A stretch of 64,000 nucleotides of DNA from Paludibacteraceae bacterium (GCA_024399965.1 JAKSNJ010000002.1:62001-126000); one strand, 5' to 3'; counted from the stretch's first letter, positions 26,653 through 35,773 are shown. Numbers and translations: made by a program. The notes: generated by a model not told the origin, from the letters alone.

Positions 26653-28982
26653 CACGTATCTAAATGAAAACGGAAACGCATAGACCACGTGGGTGCGCCC
26701 GGGTCGCTACGGTGCGTCAGACGCCACACACTCATCAGGTCGGCAATGCGCAAGATATTGCCTATACCAACCCCGACTTCGACATAAGGAACTTGTAAAT
26801 TTTGCAAGTATTCATCGGGAAAAGTCAGCCGTTCGGCATGGCGCGGAGACAGTCCTCCGTATGCCAATTTGAACGACGCCAATTCGCGCAAACGGAGTAC
26901 GCGCAGTCCGGGAATGAGATTGAAGAGGCAGCCCTGCCCATTCCAATCAGCATGTAAAGTGAGGTAACGGTCGGCAGCAAACTGATAACTGTGCATGAGC
27001 GAGAAACGCCCCGGGTCATAGCCGTAGGACTGGTTGCCATCGAAGATATTAAGCAGGGGATACGGCACTGTGCCCAAGATAAGTCCTGCCTCAAACAAAT
27101 AACTGAGTTGTCCTCCGGCACCCAAGGGCTGGGTATGGCGCAGACGGAGTGAGAGTTTGCCGTAGGTGTCATATTGGTCACGGTCGGGCAGGCGGTAACT
27201 GCCTATCTCACCGCCAAGGTAGAGCACGGGCAGGTGGTTGTAGATATGCACGCGGTGGCAAAAGAGGTCCACCTTTTTTTCCTGCCAACTGAGGCGTACT
27301 ATGCCACTGAGTTTGGAGTAAAAGAACGAAGGTTGTGCGAAATAATTGGTGGTGGGTTCGCCATAGCCCATAGTGCCGACACAGAGTTGGAGTTGCGTCT
27401 CCACTTGGTCGGACCAATCACTATCGAGGCGAATCTGCCCCTCGCGCTGGCGCACCATCGTATTGTAGGTGTGGGTGCCGTTGTAGAAGTTCTTGGTCAG
27501 CACCATCGCCATGCTCATCGACTGGTTCCACGTGATGTTTTCACGTAGGAGCAGGTCAAAGTCCGACACGTCGGAATAGGTGTAATCATCGACATACTGC
27601 ACGCGCAAGAGGTTGCGCCGTTGGGTGGGCATATTCCAATAAACGGTGCCTCGTCCCTTCCACGCCTTGTCCCGCCAACCGCACGCGGCATACGCCTCCA
27701 AGCAGACGTTTTTCCAGAGTTTGGGAGAGGTGCGCAAAGGAATACCAACACGCACGCCCTCCTGCGGAGAGACGTGAATGAGGTTGGTGAGTTTGCCTAT
27801 TTCGAGAATGGTGCCGGTGGGGATAGAGGCGTTCTGAATGATGTAGGCAATCCACGTGGCGGTGCGTATGAGGGGCAGGTCTTGCAGGACCTGCATGGCG
27901 GAGTCGGGAGATAGACGGTTGACGGTTGGCAATGCACAATGCACGGTGTCGGTTGACGGTTGGTTATGCACAATGCACGGTGAATAGGTTTTGTGGTGCT
28001 GAATGAATGCGGTGGGGAAGATGTGGGAGGTGTCGGCCTTGATGGCGACATCCAAAAGAAGCGTCTGCTGCTCCGACAACAAAGTATGCGACAGGGAGTC
28101 AAAGGTTTGACTGATAGTCAGTTGGTGCAGGTAATTGGCATTGACCTGCCGTGGCGCACTGGCCTCAATACGCAGCAAAGCCGCCGAAGCCGAGTCGATG
28201 AGCATTTCGCCATTGAAGGTGTTGTAGTAAGGGTTGCGCGTACGGAAATGTACGGTATAGGTCTTGCCAAAGTCGGTCTGTGCCGAATCCGCCAAGTAGT
28301 AGGCATAGAACGTGTTGCCATCAGCAGCCAAGGGACTGAGGAAAGAGGTGTTGTAAATGGGGATTTGGTTCTTGTAAAAATCAATTGGGTTGTCCAAGTC
28401 GCTGAGCAAGATGTCATAGTCTGTTTCGGTGAGCATGACGGCCTGTGCGTTGGCTTGCCCCTGCTGCATCGTCTTGTGGTAAAGAGGGAGCAGGTAAGAG
28501 GAGTCGGACTGCTGTATCATGCCGGATTGTAGCGACTGCCAGATATGCCGCTTGAGGTGCTTTGCCTCGATATTGCTGAGGTAGAGGTGTGTGTCGTAAT
28601 CAGGTGATAATGAGGGAGGAAGGTCATTGAGCGCACGTGCTTGCCGTATGCGCTTCATCAGTTCCATAGCCGGATTGACGTCCGGCGTGATGAAGACGTC
28701 TTGCAGTTGGGTGGTCTTCTCCTGCAAGGCAAAGTCAATGCCTGCCGACTGCCCGGGTTCGAGGGTGACTTGCTCCTTGCGATAACCGATACCGCTTACG
28801 ACGACACGCGCCCGCTTGTCAAGGTCGGTTCGCAAGAGGAAATAGCCCTCGTCGTTGGTAGCCACACCAACCTGCGTACCGGCTATATAGACCGATATGT
28901 TCGGCAGTGGTTCACCCGTTTGGCGGTCATAGACCTGACCCACCAAGGTGGTAAGCAGCGCAATGATAAAGGTCAGTTTCAT
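26652..28982 (-). CDS. DUF5686 outer-membrane protein with CarboxypepD_reg domain
   Basis: A 776-aa protein with signal peptide 1-15, an N-terminal carboxypeptidase-regulatory-like domain (GQVYDRQTGEPLPNISVYIA), then the DUF5686 region and a C-terminal beta-barrel ending in an aromatic-poor strand (SMRFRFHLDT). Family members are outer-membrane proteins of unclear role. Residues about 334-355 (SPCIVHNQPSTDTVHCALPT) are the translation of two copies of a heptamer DNA repeat and are unlikely to be ancestral protein sequence. The start overlaps the xerD-like stop (ATGA) and the stop overlaps the DUF4294 start. Confidence 0.8.
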   Translation of the reverse strand: MKLTFIIALLTTLVGQVYDRQTGEPLPNISVYIAGTQVGVATNDEGYFLLRTDLDKRARVVVSGIGYRKEQVTLEPGQSAGIDFALQEKTTQLQDVFITPDVNPAMELMKRIRQARALNDLPPSLSPDYDTHLYLSNIEAKHLKRHIWQSLQSGMIQQSDSSYLLPLYHKTMQQGQANAQAVMLTETDYDILLSDLDNPIDFYKNQIPIYNTSFLSPLAADGNTFYAYYLADSAQTDFGKTYTVHFRTRNPYYNTFNGEMLIDSASAALLRIEASAPRQVNANYLHQLTISQTFDSLSHTLLSEQQTLLLDVAIKADTSHIFPTAFIQHHKTYSPCIVHNQPSTDTVHCALPTVNRLSPDSAMQVLQDLPLIRTATWIAYIIQNASIPTGTILEIGKLTNLIHVSPQEGVRVGIPLRTSPKLWKNVCLEAYAACGWRDKAWKGRGTVYWNMPTQRRNLLRVQYVDDYTYSDVSDFDLLLRENITWNQSMSMAMVLTKNFYNGTHTYNTMVRQREGQIRLDSDWSDQVETQLQLCVGTMGYGEPTTNYFAQPSFFYSKLSGIVRLSWQEKKVDLFCHRVHIYNHLPVLYLGGEIGSYRLPDRDQYDTYGKLSLRLRHTQPLGAGGQLSYLFEAGLILGTVPYPLLNIFDGNQSYGYDPGRFSLMHSYQFAADRYLTLHADWNGQGCLFNLIPGLRVLRLRELASFKLAYGGLSPRHAERLTFPDEYLQNLQVPYVEVGVGIGNILRIADLMSVWRLTHRSDPGAPTWSMRFRFHLDT
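27915..27982. repeat. Heptamer arrays (two composite copies) inside the DUF5686 gene
   Basis: Units ACGGTTG x2, GCAATGC, ACAATGC and ACGGTG are followed by CGGTTG, ACGGTTG, GTTATGC, ACAATGC and ACGGTG. The two halves are diverged copies of the array at 23881. The reading frame stays open. Confidence 0.8.
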
Positions 28983-29884
28983 GATTGATTAGCAGGGTGA
29001 TAGGTAAGAATGGCCTGTTTGAGGTCGTGTATATCCAAGTGGGTGTAGAGTTCGGTGGTGGTGATGTTCTCGTGCCCCAATAGTTGCTGAATAACGCGCA
29101 AGTCGGCACCGTTCTGCAGCAAATGGGTGGCGAAGGAATGACGGAGCGTGTGCGGCGAGATGGTCTTGGTGATGCCGGCTGTGGCAGCCAAGCGACGAAT
29201 GATGGTGAAAATCATCGCACGCGTCAGTTGGTGTCCGTTGTGGTTGAGGAAGGCAAAATCCTCCTGTCCGGACTGAATGGGCAAGTGGCTGCGGTCCTCC
29301 ATCCAATAAGTGAACCACTTTTCCGCCTCCGGCGAGATAGGAACGAGACGGTCCTTGCTGCCCTTGCCGTGAATGAGCATATACTGCTCGGTGCGGTACA
29401 TATTGCTCAGTCGCAAGTTGACCAATTCGCTGACGCGCAGTCCGCTGCCGTAAAGCATTTCGATGATGGCGCGGTTGCGGTGCCCCTCTGCCGTGCTGAG
29501 GTCGATGGCACTAACCAGCCGATTGACTTCGTCCAAAGTCAGCGTCTCAGGCAAATGAACCTCGCGCCGTGGCATCTCGATGAGTTGGCTGGGGTCATCG
29601 TCGCGGTAGCGGTGGTAGAGCAAGAAATGGTAGTAGGCATGTATGCCACTCAAGATACGCGACTGGCTGCGATTGGAGATGTTGGAGTGTGCAAACTGCT
29701 GATAGACAAATGCTTGCAGGTCGTCATAGGTGGCGTCCTGAATGGAATGCGTAAGCCCATTGGCAGGGTCTGCAAAGAAAGTAATCAGTTTCTGCAAATC
29801 CTGTTCGTACGCCTCAATGGAGTTGGCACTCAGGCCCCGCTCCAGTTTCAGGTAGATGTGATATGCTTTGCGCAAATCTTCCAT
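28979..29884 (-). CDS. xerD: XerC/XerD-type tyrosine recombinase
   Basis: About 301 aa. The N-terminal SAM-like core-binding domain contains YLKLERGLSANSIEAYEQDL. The catalytic domain has the expected residues: Arg in YGSGLRVSELVNL, His-x-x-Arg in HTLRHSFATHLL, His in LLGHENITTT, and the nucleophile Tyr in ELYTHL. The length fits a housekeeping Xer recombinase for dimer resolution at dif. The ATG at 29884 (MEDLRKAY) is preferred over 29899 by similarity. It overlaps the upstream permease gene by 37 nt and the DUF5686 gene by 4 nt. XerC versus XerD cannot be decided from one copy. Confidence 0.88.
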   Translation of the reverse strand: MEDLRKAYHIYLKLERGLSANSIEAYEQDLQKLITFFADPANGLTHSIQDATYDDLQAFVYQQFAHSNISNRSQSRILSGIHAYYHFLLYHRYRDDDPSQLIEMPRREVHLPETLTLDEVNRLVSAIDLSTAEGHRNRAIIEMLYGSGLRVSELVNLRLSNMYRTEQYMLIHGKGSKDRLVPISPEAEKWFTYWMEDRSHLPIQSGQEDFAFLNHNGHQLTRAMIFTIIRRLAATAGITKTISPHTLRHSFATHLLQNGADLRVIQQLLGHENITTTELYTHLDIHDLKQAILTYHPANQS

Positions 29885-31056
29885 ATAAGTAGTCCCCAAA
29901 GAGGTACAGTGGCAGCCACAAGCAGCAGGTCCGTGGGCTGAACATGCACCGGATATGCAGATAGTACATATTGTGTGCCATTCCCCAATTTAATCCAACC
30001 AAAATGCTCTTGCAGCAGACAAATTCCTACCCCTAACGCCAATCCGGCTGCGGCTCCGAGGGCAGAAATAAGCCAGCCCTCTGTCATGAAAATGCGCCGA
30101 ATGAGTTTGGCATCGGCACCCAAGTCGCGTAAGACGCGAATATCGTTCTGCTTGTCGAGCATGAGCATGGTGAGAGCACCGATGATGTTGAAAGAGGCGA
30201 TGAGGAGGATAAAGACCATGAGCAAGGCGGTGAGCCACTTCTCAATGCGCAAGATACGGAAGAAATCCTGCTGCTGCTCGTAGCGGTTGAGTACCTGATA
30301 GTTGTTGCCCAATAGGTCCCGTATGGTACGCTGCGCCTGCTTGACCGAACCGTGTATTTTGAGTTCAACGGCAGTTACCGTATAGTCGTCATAATCAAAC
30401 AGTTGCCGTGCCAAAGGCAGGGAGACGAGCATAACGTGGTCGTCGTACTGGAGTTGGTTAACCGCGAATATACCTGCCATGAAACAGGTGGTGCGATTGA
30501 AACTGTCTTCGGGACGCAACATATTGACGCGTCCTTCGCGCTTGGGGGCATAGAGGTGCAGCGGATGAACGAAATGGGCACCTATGTTGAGTTGCCCACT
30601 GAGCCCGACGCCCATAACGGTGTAGTTGAAATCGCCCTCTTGCACGGCGAACTTGCCGTCAATGAGGATAGAGTCGATGTGCGTGAGTTGGCTGAAAGAG
30701 TTGTCCACGCCCTTGAGTTGGGCAGGTATTTGCTGAGAATTGTATTCCACCAAGGCCGTTTCCTCGATGGTAGGCGCAAAGACCTCGACGCAAGAGAGGT
30801 TGCGCACGGCGTCCCACTCGGGTGTGTCGGTGGCAAAAGAGGTGCCTTGGACCGCGTGAATCTTAAGGTCGGGATCGAACTGCGAGAACATGTCTTCGAT
30901 GACGCAACCAAAGCCGTTCATCACGCTCATGATGCAGACCATGGCTGCCGTCACCACCATCACCGCGGCGGCACTGACACCGCTGACGATGTTAATGGCA
31001 TTATGCGACTTCTTGCCCCATAAATACCGCCACGCTATTTGCAGTTCTATTCTCAA
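29848..31056 (-). CDS. Lipoprotein-release-type ABC transporter permease (LolC/LolE family)
   Basis: A 402-aa FtsX/LolE-type permease. The N-terminus has the cytoplasmic start RIELQIAWRYLWGKKSHNAI typical of LolC/E, then a first membrane helix (about 25-48). A large periplasmic MacB-like domain follows, and three more helices lie in the last 150 residues (LLMVFILLIASFNIIGAL and others). In Bacteroidetes this protein sits at the inner membrane and moves lipoproteins out with a LolD-like ATPase that is not in this window. It overlaps rbfA by 4 nt (ATGA). Confidence 0.85.
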   Translation of the reverse strand: MRIELQIAWRYLWGKKSHNAINIVSGVSAAAVMVVTAAMVCIMSVMNGFGCVIEDMFSQFDPDLKIHAVQGTSFATDTPEWDAVRNLSCVEVFAPTIEETALVEYNSQQIPAQLKGVDNSFSQLTHIDSILIDGKFAVQEGDFNYTVMGVGLSGQLNIGAHFVHPLHLYAPKREGRVNMLRPEDSFNRTTCFMAGIFAVNQLQYDDHVMLVSLPLARQLFDYDDYTVTAVELKIHGSVKQAQRTIRDLLGNNYQVLNRYEQQQDFFRILRIEKWLTALLMVFILLIASFNIIGALTMLMLDKQNDIRVLRDLGADAKLIRRIFMTEGWLISALGAAAGLALGVGICLLQEHFGWIKLGNGTQYVLSAYPVHVQPTDLLLVAATVPLWGLLIWKICAKHITST

Positions 31057-31388
31057 CGATTTAATAGTTCATCGATGCGCTCCATCTTGTCCAGCGTCTC
31101 GTCCAAATGAAAACTCAACTCAGGAATGATACGCAGCTGGTGGCGCTCCAAGTTACCCAATTCGAAGCGAATCTTGTGGGTGTCTTCCTGAATCTGCGCC
31201 ATAGTGGTAGCCACTTTGTCCTGCGGGAAGATGCTCACGTACACATGTGCTATACTGAGGTCGGGTGATATGCGCACTTCGCTGACCGAGATAAGGGTGC
31301 CTTGCAGCGCGCGCGCGTAACGTAAAAATAGGTCACTCAAGTCTTTTTGAATGAGCCGTGCTATTCGTTGTTGTCTTGTATTTTCCAT
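31053..31388 (-). CDS. rbfA: Ribosome-binding factor A
   Basis: A 111-aa KH-fold protein needed for 30S maturation and 16S rRNA 5' processing. The N-terminus RQQRIARLIQKDLSDLF and the region VRISPDLSIAHVYVSIF match RbfA, and the length is normal. It heads the overlapping operon that runs to DUF4294. A stem-loop lies just upstream (31397-31430), so the gene must have its own start signal or be reached by readthrough from rpmH; no clear TAnnTTTG box is seen. Confidence 0.92.
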   Translation of the reverse strand: MENTRQQRIARLIQKDLSDLFLRYARALQGTLISVSEVRISPDLSIAHVYVSIFPQDKVATTMAQIQEDTHKIRFELGNLERHQLRIIPELSFHLDETLDKMERIDELLNR

Positions 31389-31396
31389 TATGCAAA

Positions 31397-31430
31397 ATAA
31401 GGGAAAGGAGACGTGTCTCTTTTCCCTTTT
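31397..31430 (-). terminator. Stem-loop between rpmH and rbfA
   Basis: A 14-bp stem AAGGGAAAGGAGAC / GTCTCTTTTCCCTT with a very short loop and one G-U pair. T-rich sequence is present on both sides, so it can act on either strand. It most likely ends the rpmH transcript, only about 10 nt before the rbfA ATG. Confidence 0.7.
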
Positions 31431-31458
31431 GTTATTATCAGCTTAAGATAGCCAATGA

Positions 31459-31617
31459 TTAAAACTTGTGGCGTCCTTCGTCAGCGACTGTCAACTTTTT
31501 GCGACCGTGTGCGCGACGGGCTGCCAAGACACGACGACCGTTGGCAGTAGCCATTCTCTCCAAGAAGCCGTGTTTATTACGACGCTTGCGTTGTGAGGGT
31601 TGGAATGTACGTTTCAT
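31459..31617 (-). CDS. rpmH: 50S ribosomal protein L34
   Basis: A 52-aa protein read directly from the sequence. It begins [20 protein letters not shown] and continues [20 protein letters not shown], the L34 signature. It has its own promoter at 31691 and a stem-loop after the stop. In many bacteria rpmH lies near rnpA and oriC; no such neighbours are seen here. Confidence 0.97.
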   Translation of the reverse strand: MKRTFQPSQRKRRNKHGFLERMATANGRRVLAARRAHGRKKLTVADEGRHKF

Positions 31618-31690
31618 ATTCGTAATGTTTTTATAGATTAAACGTTTTTAACTTGCCCAACCGCGTTAGCCGTTTCGCGGAAAAAGCTTG

Positions 31691-31722
31691 CAAAGGTACA
31701 ATAAATTTTTGAATTGACCAAA
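31691..31722 (-). promoter_or_regulatory. Promoter of rpmH
   Basis: Minus-strand TACCTTTG at 31691-31698 and TTTG at 31719-31722, spacer 20 nt. Confidence 0.75.
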
Positions 31723-31777
31723 TTTTTTCGCTGAAAAGTATATATTTTTTACTTTTTAGTGCGCCTTTTTGCTATTT

Positions 31778-32779
31778 TTAGCATGCTTTTCCGTCGGAAC
31801 CGAGCACATTGACGATTTTGTGTTTGTACAACTCAACCATCAAATCGCGTGCAGGACCGCAGTATTTACGCGGGTCAAACTCACCGGGTTTTTCAGCAAA
31901 AACTTTACGTACGGCAGCGGTGAAAGCGAGACGGCTGTCGGAGTCGATATTGATTTTGCAAACGGCACTCTTGGCAGCTTGGCGAAGTTGCTCCTCAGGA
32001 ATACCTACGGCATCAGGCAGTTTGCCACCGTTGGCATTGATGATGTCCACATATTCTTGTGGAACAGAGCTGGAACCGTGAAGAACGATGGGGAAGCCGG
32101 GCAGTTTTTCCATAACAGCGTCGAGTACGTCGAATGCCAATGGAGGAGGAACGAGACGGCCGGTCTTGGGGTCGCGTGTGCATTGCTCGGGCTTGAACTT
32201 GTAAGCGCCGTGGCTGGTACCAATGGAGATAGCCAAACTGTCGCAACCGGTGCGAGTAGCGAAGTCGATAACCTCTTCTGGCTTGGTGTAGTGGCTCTCT
32301 TCGGCTTGTACCTCGTCTTCCACACCTGCCAAAACGCCTAATTCGGCCTCAACGGTAACGTCGTATTGGTGAGCATATTCTACCACTTTCTTGGTCAGGG
32401 CGATATTCTCCTCGTAGGGTAGTGCGCTACCGTCAATCATAACGCTACTGAAACCGAAGTCCACGCAGCTCTTGCAGAGCTCAAAACTATCACCGTGGTC
32501 AAGGTGCAAGCAGATTTGGGGTTTCTCCCAACCGAGCTCCTTGGCATACTCCACAGCACCCTGTGCCATGTAGCGGAGAAGGGTTTGGTTGGCATAGTTG
32601 CGGGCACCCTTGCTGACCTGCAGGATAACGGGACTCTTGGTTTCTGCACTGGCCTTAACGATGGCTTGCAGTTGCTCCATGTTGTTGAAATTGAAGGCAG
32701 GAATAGCATATCCGCCCTTGATGGCTTTGGCAAACATATCCTTGGTGTTCACCAGACCTAATTCTTTGAAATTGACCAT
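31778..32779 (-). CDS. fba: Class II fructose-bisphosphate aldolase
   Basis: A 333-aa zinc enzyme that cleaves fructose 1,6-bisphosphate in glycolysis and makes it in gluconeogenesis. The metal site motif CLHLDHGDSFELCK is present, with AELGVLAGVEDE, the GTSHGAYKF motif and LHGSSSVP further on. It is a single-gene unit with a strong promoter at 32829 and codons typical of a highly expressed gene. The C-terminus (NVLGSDGKA) is complete. Confidence 0.95.
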   Translation of the reverse strand: MVNFKELGLVNTKDMFAKAIKGGYAIPAFNFNNMEQLQAIVKASAETKSPVILQVSKGARNYANQTLLRYMAQGAVEYAKELGWEKPQICLHLDHGDSFELCKSCVDFGFSSVMIDGSALPYEENIALTKKVVEYAHQYDVTVEAELGVLAGVEDEVQAEESHYTKPEEVIDFATRTGCDSLAISIGTSHGAYKFKPEQCTRDPKTGRLVPPPLAFDVLDAVMEKLPGFPIVLHGSSSVPQEYVDIINANGGKLPDAVGIPEEQLRQAAKSAVCKINIDSDSRLAFTAAVRKVFAEKPGEFDPRKYCGPARDLMVELYKHKIVNVLGSDGKAC

Positions 32780-32828
32780 AGTAGTGTATTTTTATTATGT
32801 TTAGTTGGTTAATCGTTTAATTTGGGTG

Positions 32829-32860
32829 CAAAGGTACACTTTTTTTTGCACTTATGCAAA
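32829..32860 (-). promoter_or_regulatory. Promoter of fba
   Basis: Minus-strand TACCTTTG at 32829-32836 and TTTG at 32857-32860, spacer 20 nt. Leader about 45 nt. Confidence 0.75.
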
Positions 32861-32923
32861 TTCTACGCGGTAAAATGCTATTTTGAAAAGTTGAGTTAGC
32901 AAAAACAGCACCATTGCGGTCTT

Positions 32924-33844
32924 TTAAGGTGTGGTCAGGACAATAGGCAGATGGTCGCTGAAACCACCGCGGTCGTAGTGAAAACCATGAAAAGTGCGAC
33001 GGGGAATGCTATCCAAACCGTCCGGGCTTGGCACGAGCATCCACGATGGGCGAAAAATACTGACTTGGGCAATGGCAGATAAAGAAGGCGAGAGATAGCA
33101 CTGGTCCAAGCACGACCACAGCCCTTGATAGTAGTGCGTACCTTCACCGCGTTTTGAATAAGGGAGCATACAATTGGTCAGCCCCTGCAAGTCGTTTTGG
33201 GGATTGCAGTTCATATCTCCCATAACGATGATTTTGGCATTGGGGCATTGCTGTAACAGGGAATCGACGCGCTGCTGAATGACGGTTTTTGCGCGTTGCC
33301 GCTTCCACTCGGTCGCTTTGGCTCCGCCCAGCATAGATGGCAGGTGGCAGAAGAAACAGTGGAGGGTGTCGGTAGGGCGGTTGACGGTGGACGGTTGACA
33401 ATGCACGATGGGCGGCACAGTGGTGCCTGTGACATAGAGAATATCTCGGGTATAGTCGCCGTCTAACGGCACAGCCAATGGTTCGGCAGAAAGAGGTACA
33501 AAGCGGGTCGTGTCGTAGAGTAGGGCAACGTCGATGCCCCGTTCGTCCGGGCTCTCGAAATGAATGGCGCGATAGGGGTATTGCACAAGGGCGTAACAAA
33601 GTGAACGCAGGCAGTAGTCGTTTTCCACCTCGCCTAATCCGACCAAGAGTGGCTGCTCCCAACCGCCGATGTTGCAGATGACGCGGGCAATGTTATCGAC
33701 CTTGGTGCGATAGCGTGTAGGGGTCCAATGGCGTACACCTTCGGCGGTGTACTCCAAGTCGTTTTTTAACGAATCGTGGTGGGTGTCGAACAAGTTTTCG
33801 ACATTCCACCACGATATGAGCCAGAGAAAAATGGATAGAACCAT
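32924..33844 (-). CDS. Endonuclease/exonuclease/phosphatase family protein
   Basis: A 306-aa exported or membrane-anchored EEP-fold protein. Motifs: WWNVENLFD at the start, LLVGLGEVEN (metal-binding Glu), VMGDMNCNP (Asp-x-Asn), and GGFSDHLPIVL (Ser-Asp-His) at the end. The substrate is unknown; Bacteroidetes members are usually annotated as hypothetical nucleases or phosphatases. Residues about 144-158 (PPIVHCQPSTVNRPTD) come from a heptamer DNA repeat and sit in a loop between VTGT and LHCFFCHLPS. It lies 69 nt after proS, with another heptamer array in the gap, and is probably cotranscribed. Confidence 0.85.
   Translation of the reverse strand: MVLSIFLWLISWWNVENLFDTHHDSLKNDLEYTAEGVRHWTPTRYRTKVDNIARVICNIGGWEQPLLVGLGEVENDYCLRSLCYALVQYPYRAIHFESPDERGIDVALLYDTTRFVPLSAEPLAVPLDGDYTRDILYVTGTTVPPIVHCQPSTVNRPTDTLHCFFCHLPSMLGGAKATEWKRQRAKTVIQQRVDSLLQQCPNAKIIVMGDMNCNPQNDLQGLTNCMLPYSKRGEGTHYYQGLWSCLDQCYLSPSLSAIAQVSIFRPSWMLVPSPDGLDSIPRRTFHGFHYDRGGFSDHLPIVLTTP
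33377..33411. repeat. Heptamer array inside the EEP gene
   Basis: Consecutive 7-mers GCGGTTG, ACGGTGG, ACGGTTG, ACAATGC and ACGATGG, related to the arrays at 23881 and 27915 and in the same orientation relative to the gene. Confidence 0.75.
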
Positions 33845-33850
33845 TTTTAG

Positions 33851-33878
33851 TTTAGAGTTTAAAGTTTAGAGTTTAGAG
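33851..33878. repeat. Heptamer array TTTAGAG x4 between proS and the EEP gene
   Basis: Units TTTAGAG, TTTAAAG, TTTAGAG, TTTAGAG in tandem, immediately upstream of the EEP start codon. The complement, CTCTAAA, recurs in a degenerate array within the GH97 gene at 49939. Confidence 0.8.
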
Positions 33879-33913
33879 GACGGCACAAGGTGCCTACAGG
33901 TTGTAGGATACAA

Positions 33914-35404
33914 TCAATAGGAGATAGCAAATACCACGCGTTTGGCACTGGGTTTACCCGTTACCATACACTTGCCGGGCTCCTCTTTGTAGCCGGGTAG
34001 GGCTTCCAACGGAATGCAGCGAATGGTGGCTTTGGTCTCTTCCTTAATCCGCTCTTCGGTCTCGGGGGTACCGTCCCAGTGGCAGAGCAGGAAACCGCCT
34101 TTTTGTATCTCGGTCTTGAACTCCTCGTAACTATCGCATTCGCGAATGTTGGCGGTGCGATAAGCCATGGCCTTGTTGTAGCAGTTCTGCTGTATCTCGT
34201 CCAAGAGGTTCTTGATGACTTGCTCAATGCCCTCAAGTGCGATGGTCTCTTTGGTCATCGTGTCACGACGGGCAATCTCGATAGTGCCGTTTTCGAGGTC
34301 ACGGCCACCCATTGCCAAGCGGACAGGCACACCTTTTAACTCGTAGTCGGCGAACTTGAAGCCCGGGGTGGATTTCTCGGAGGTATCTACTTGCACGCGA
34401 ATGCCCATCTGCTTGAGATGGTCGGCAATCGGGTTGAGTTTGTCCATGAGTTTGGCAAGGTCGTCCTCCTTCTTGAAAATAGGCACGATAACCACCTGAA
34501 TAGGAGCCAGAGCAGGAGGAAGAACGAGTCCGTTGTCGTCACTGTGGGTCATGATAAGCGCACCCATCAAGCGGGTGGAAACGCCCCACGAGGTAGCCCA
34601 CACGTATTCGTATTTATTCTCCTTGCTGAGGAACTGCACGTCGAAAGACTTGGCGAAGTTCTGCCCGAGGAAGTGGCTGGTACCGGCCTGTAATGCCTTA
34701 CCGTCCTGCATCATGGCCTCGATGCAGTAGGTGTTGAGGGCGCCGGCAAAGCGCTCATTGGGCGACTTGACACCCTTGATAACAGGTATAGCCATCACGT
34801 TCTCGGCGAAGTCGGCATATACGTCCAACATCTGGCGTGCATAATCTTCGGCCTCCTCTTTGGTGGCGTGGGCGGTGTGCCCCTCTTGCCAAAGGAACTC
34901 GGCCGTGCGCAAGAATAGACGCGTACGCATCTCCCAACGCATCACGTTGCACCACTGATTGCAGAGGATAGGCAGGTCACGGTAGGACGAGATCCAGTTC
35001 TTGTACGTGGACCAAATAATGGTTTCCGAAGTAGGACGAATAATCAGTTCCTCCTCGAGTTTGGCATTGGGATCGACCACAACTCCCTTGCCGTTGGGGT
35101 CGTTCATCAGGCGGTGATGGGTAACCACAGCGCACTCCTTAGCAAACCCCTCTACGTGCTCTGCCTCACGGCTGAGGAACGATTTGGGTATCAGCAAAGG
35201 GAAGTAGGCATTTTTGACGCCCTGTTGCTTAAAACGGCGGTCCAATTCGCTTTGAATAGTTTCCCAAATAGCATAGCCGTAGGGCTTGATTACCATACAA
35301 CCGCGAACGGCACTTTGCTCTGCCAAATCGGCTTTTACTACTAATTCGTTATACCACTTGGAGTAGTCTTCGCTCCGTGGGGTCAGTTTCTGAAAATTTG
35401 CCAT
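33914..35404 (-). CDS. proS: Prolyl-tRNA synthetase
   Basis: A 496-aa class II synthetase of the short type without the editing insertion domain, the form common in Bacteroidetes. Class II motif 2 is seen around [17 protein letters not shown] with [17 protein letters not shown]. The anticodon-binding domain follows ([13 protein letters not shown]), and the C-terminal zinc-type domain ends with KRVVFAISY. It charges tRNA-Pro with proline. Its own promoter is at 35441. Confidence 0.95.
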   Translation of the reverse strand: MANFQKLTPRSEDYSKWYNELVVKADLAEQSAVRGCMVIKPYGYAIWETIQSELDRRFKQQGVKNAYFPLLIPKSFLSREAEHVEGFAKECAVVTHHRLMNDPNGKGVVVDPNAKLEEELIIRPTSETIIWSTYKNWISSYRDLPILCNQWCNVMRWEMRTRLFLRTAEFLWQEGHTAHATKEEAEDYARQMLDVYADFAENVMAIPVIKGVKSPNERFAGALNTYCIEAMMQDGKALQAGTSHFLGQNFAKSFDVQFLSKENKYEYVWATSWGVSTRLMGALIMTHSDDNGLVLPPALAPIQVVIVPIFKKEDDLAKLMDKLNPIADHLKQMGIRVQVDTSEKSTPGFKFADYELKGVPVRLAMGGRDLENGTIEIARRDTMTKETIALEGIEQVIKNLLDEIQQNCYNKAMAYRTANIRECDSYEEFKTEIQKGGFLLCHWDGTPETEERIKEETKATIRCIPLEALPGYKEEPGKCMVTGKPSAKRVVFAISY

Positions 35405-35440
35405 TATAGTATGTTTTTAGTGTGCTAATCAAATTCGTTG

Positions 35441-35472
35441 CAAAGGTACAAAAAAAAATTGATATGTGCAAA
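35441..35472 (-). promoter_or_regulatory. Promoter of proS
   Basis: Minus-strand TACCTTTG at 35441-35448 and TTTG at 35469-35472, spacer 20 nt. Confidence 0.75.
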
Positions 35473-35483
35473 TTTTTTTACGC

Positions 35484-35528
35484 CTATCTCGACACGGACG
35501 ATATACGAACGGTGAACGAACGATAGAC
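35484..35528. repeat. 11-bp-period repeat, copy B
   Basis: Leader CTATCTCGACAC followed by 11-mers GGACGATATAC, GAACGGTGAAC and GAACGATAGAC. The order of the units differs from copy A at 15970-16014, and the long left hairpin arm of copy A is missing. Confidence 0.7.
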
Positions 35529-35645
35529 GGAGGGTAAATTTTGGACGTAAAGCGGTTCCTTAACGGTACTGATGCCCATCGACTATGTTATGTTGATGTT
35601 ATGTTGCAAACAGGTAAACTAACTTATGCAAAAAGGGGGAAAACA

Positions 35646-35669
35646 CCTATTCATAGATTAAAAATCTAT
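35646..35669. repeat. Dispersed palindromic repeat, copy 2
   Basis: CCTATTCATAGATTAAAA followed by ATCTAT; matches the complement of 15692-15716. Confidence 0.4.
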
Positions 35670-35706
35670 AAAATCTATTTTTTTGGAACCAAATATACAA
35701 TAAATA

Positions 35707-35738
35707 TTTGCGCATTTCAAAAATATTTTATATCTTTG
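35707..35738 (+). promoter_or_regulatory. Promoter of panC-pdxB
   Basis: TTTG at 35707-35710, 20-nt spacer, TATCTTTG at 35731-35738. The ATG is at 35774. Confidence 0.8.
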
Positions 35739-35773
35739 CACTACAAAGTTTGTACTCTAAATGGTAGAAAAGT

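Larger units (their letters stand above)
35405..35773. other. 369-bp divergent gap between proS and panC
   Basis: It holds the proS promoter (35441-35472), copy B of the 11-bp repeat (35484-35528), a palindromic repeat (35646-35669) and the panC promoter (35707-35738). The 80-aa open frame crossing it runs through these signals and is rejected. Confidence 0.6.

Noticed and set aside
27621..28532. Antisense frames of up to 179 aa in the DUF5686 gene
   Set aside because: Shadows of a coding frame confirmed by domains and by overlapping start and stop codons on both sides.
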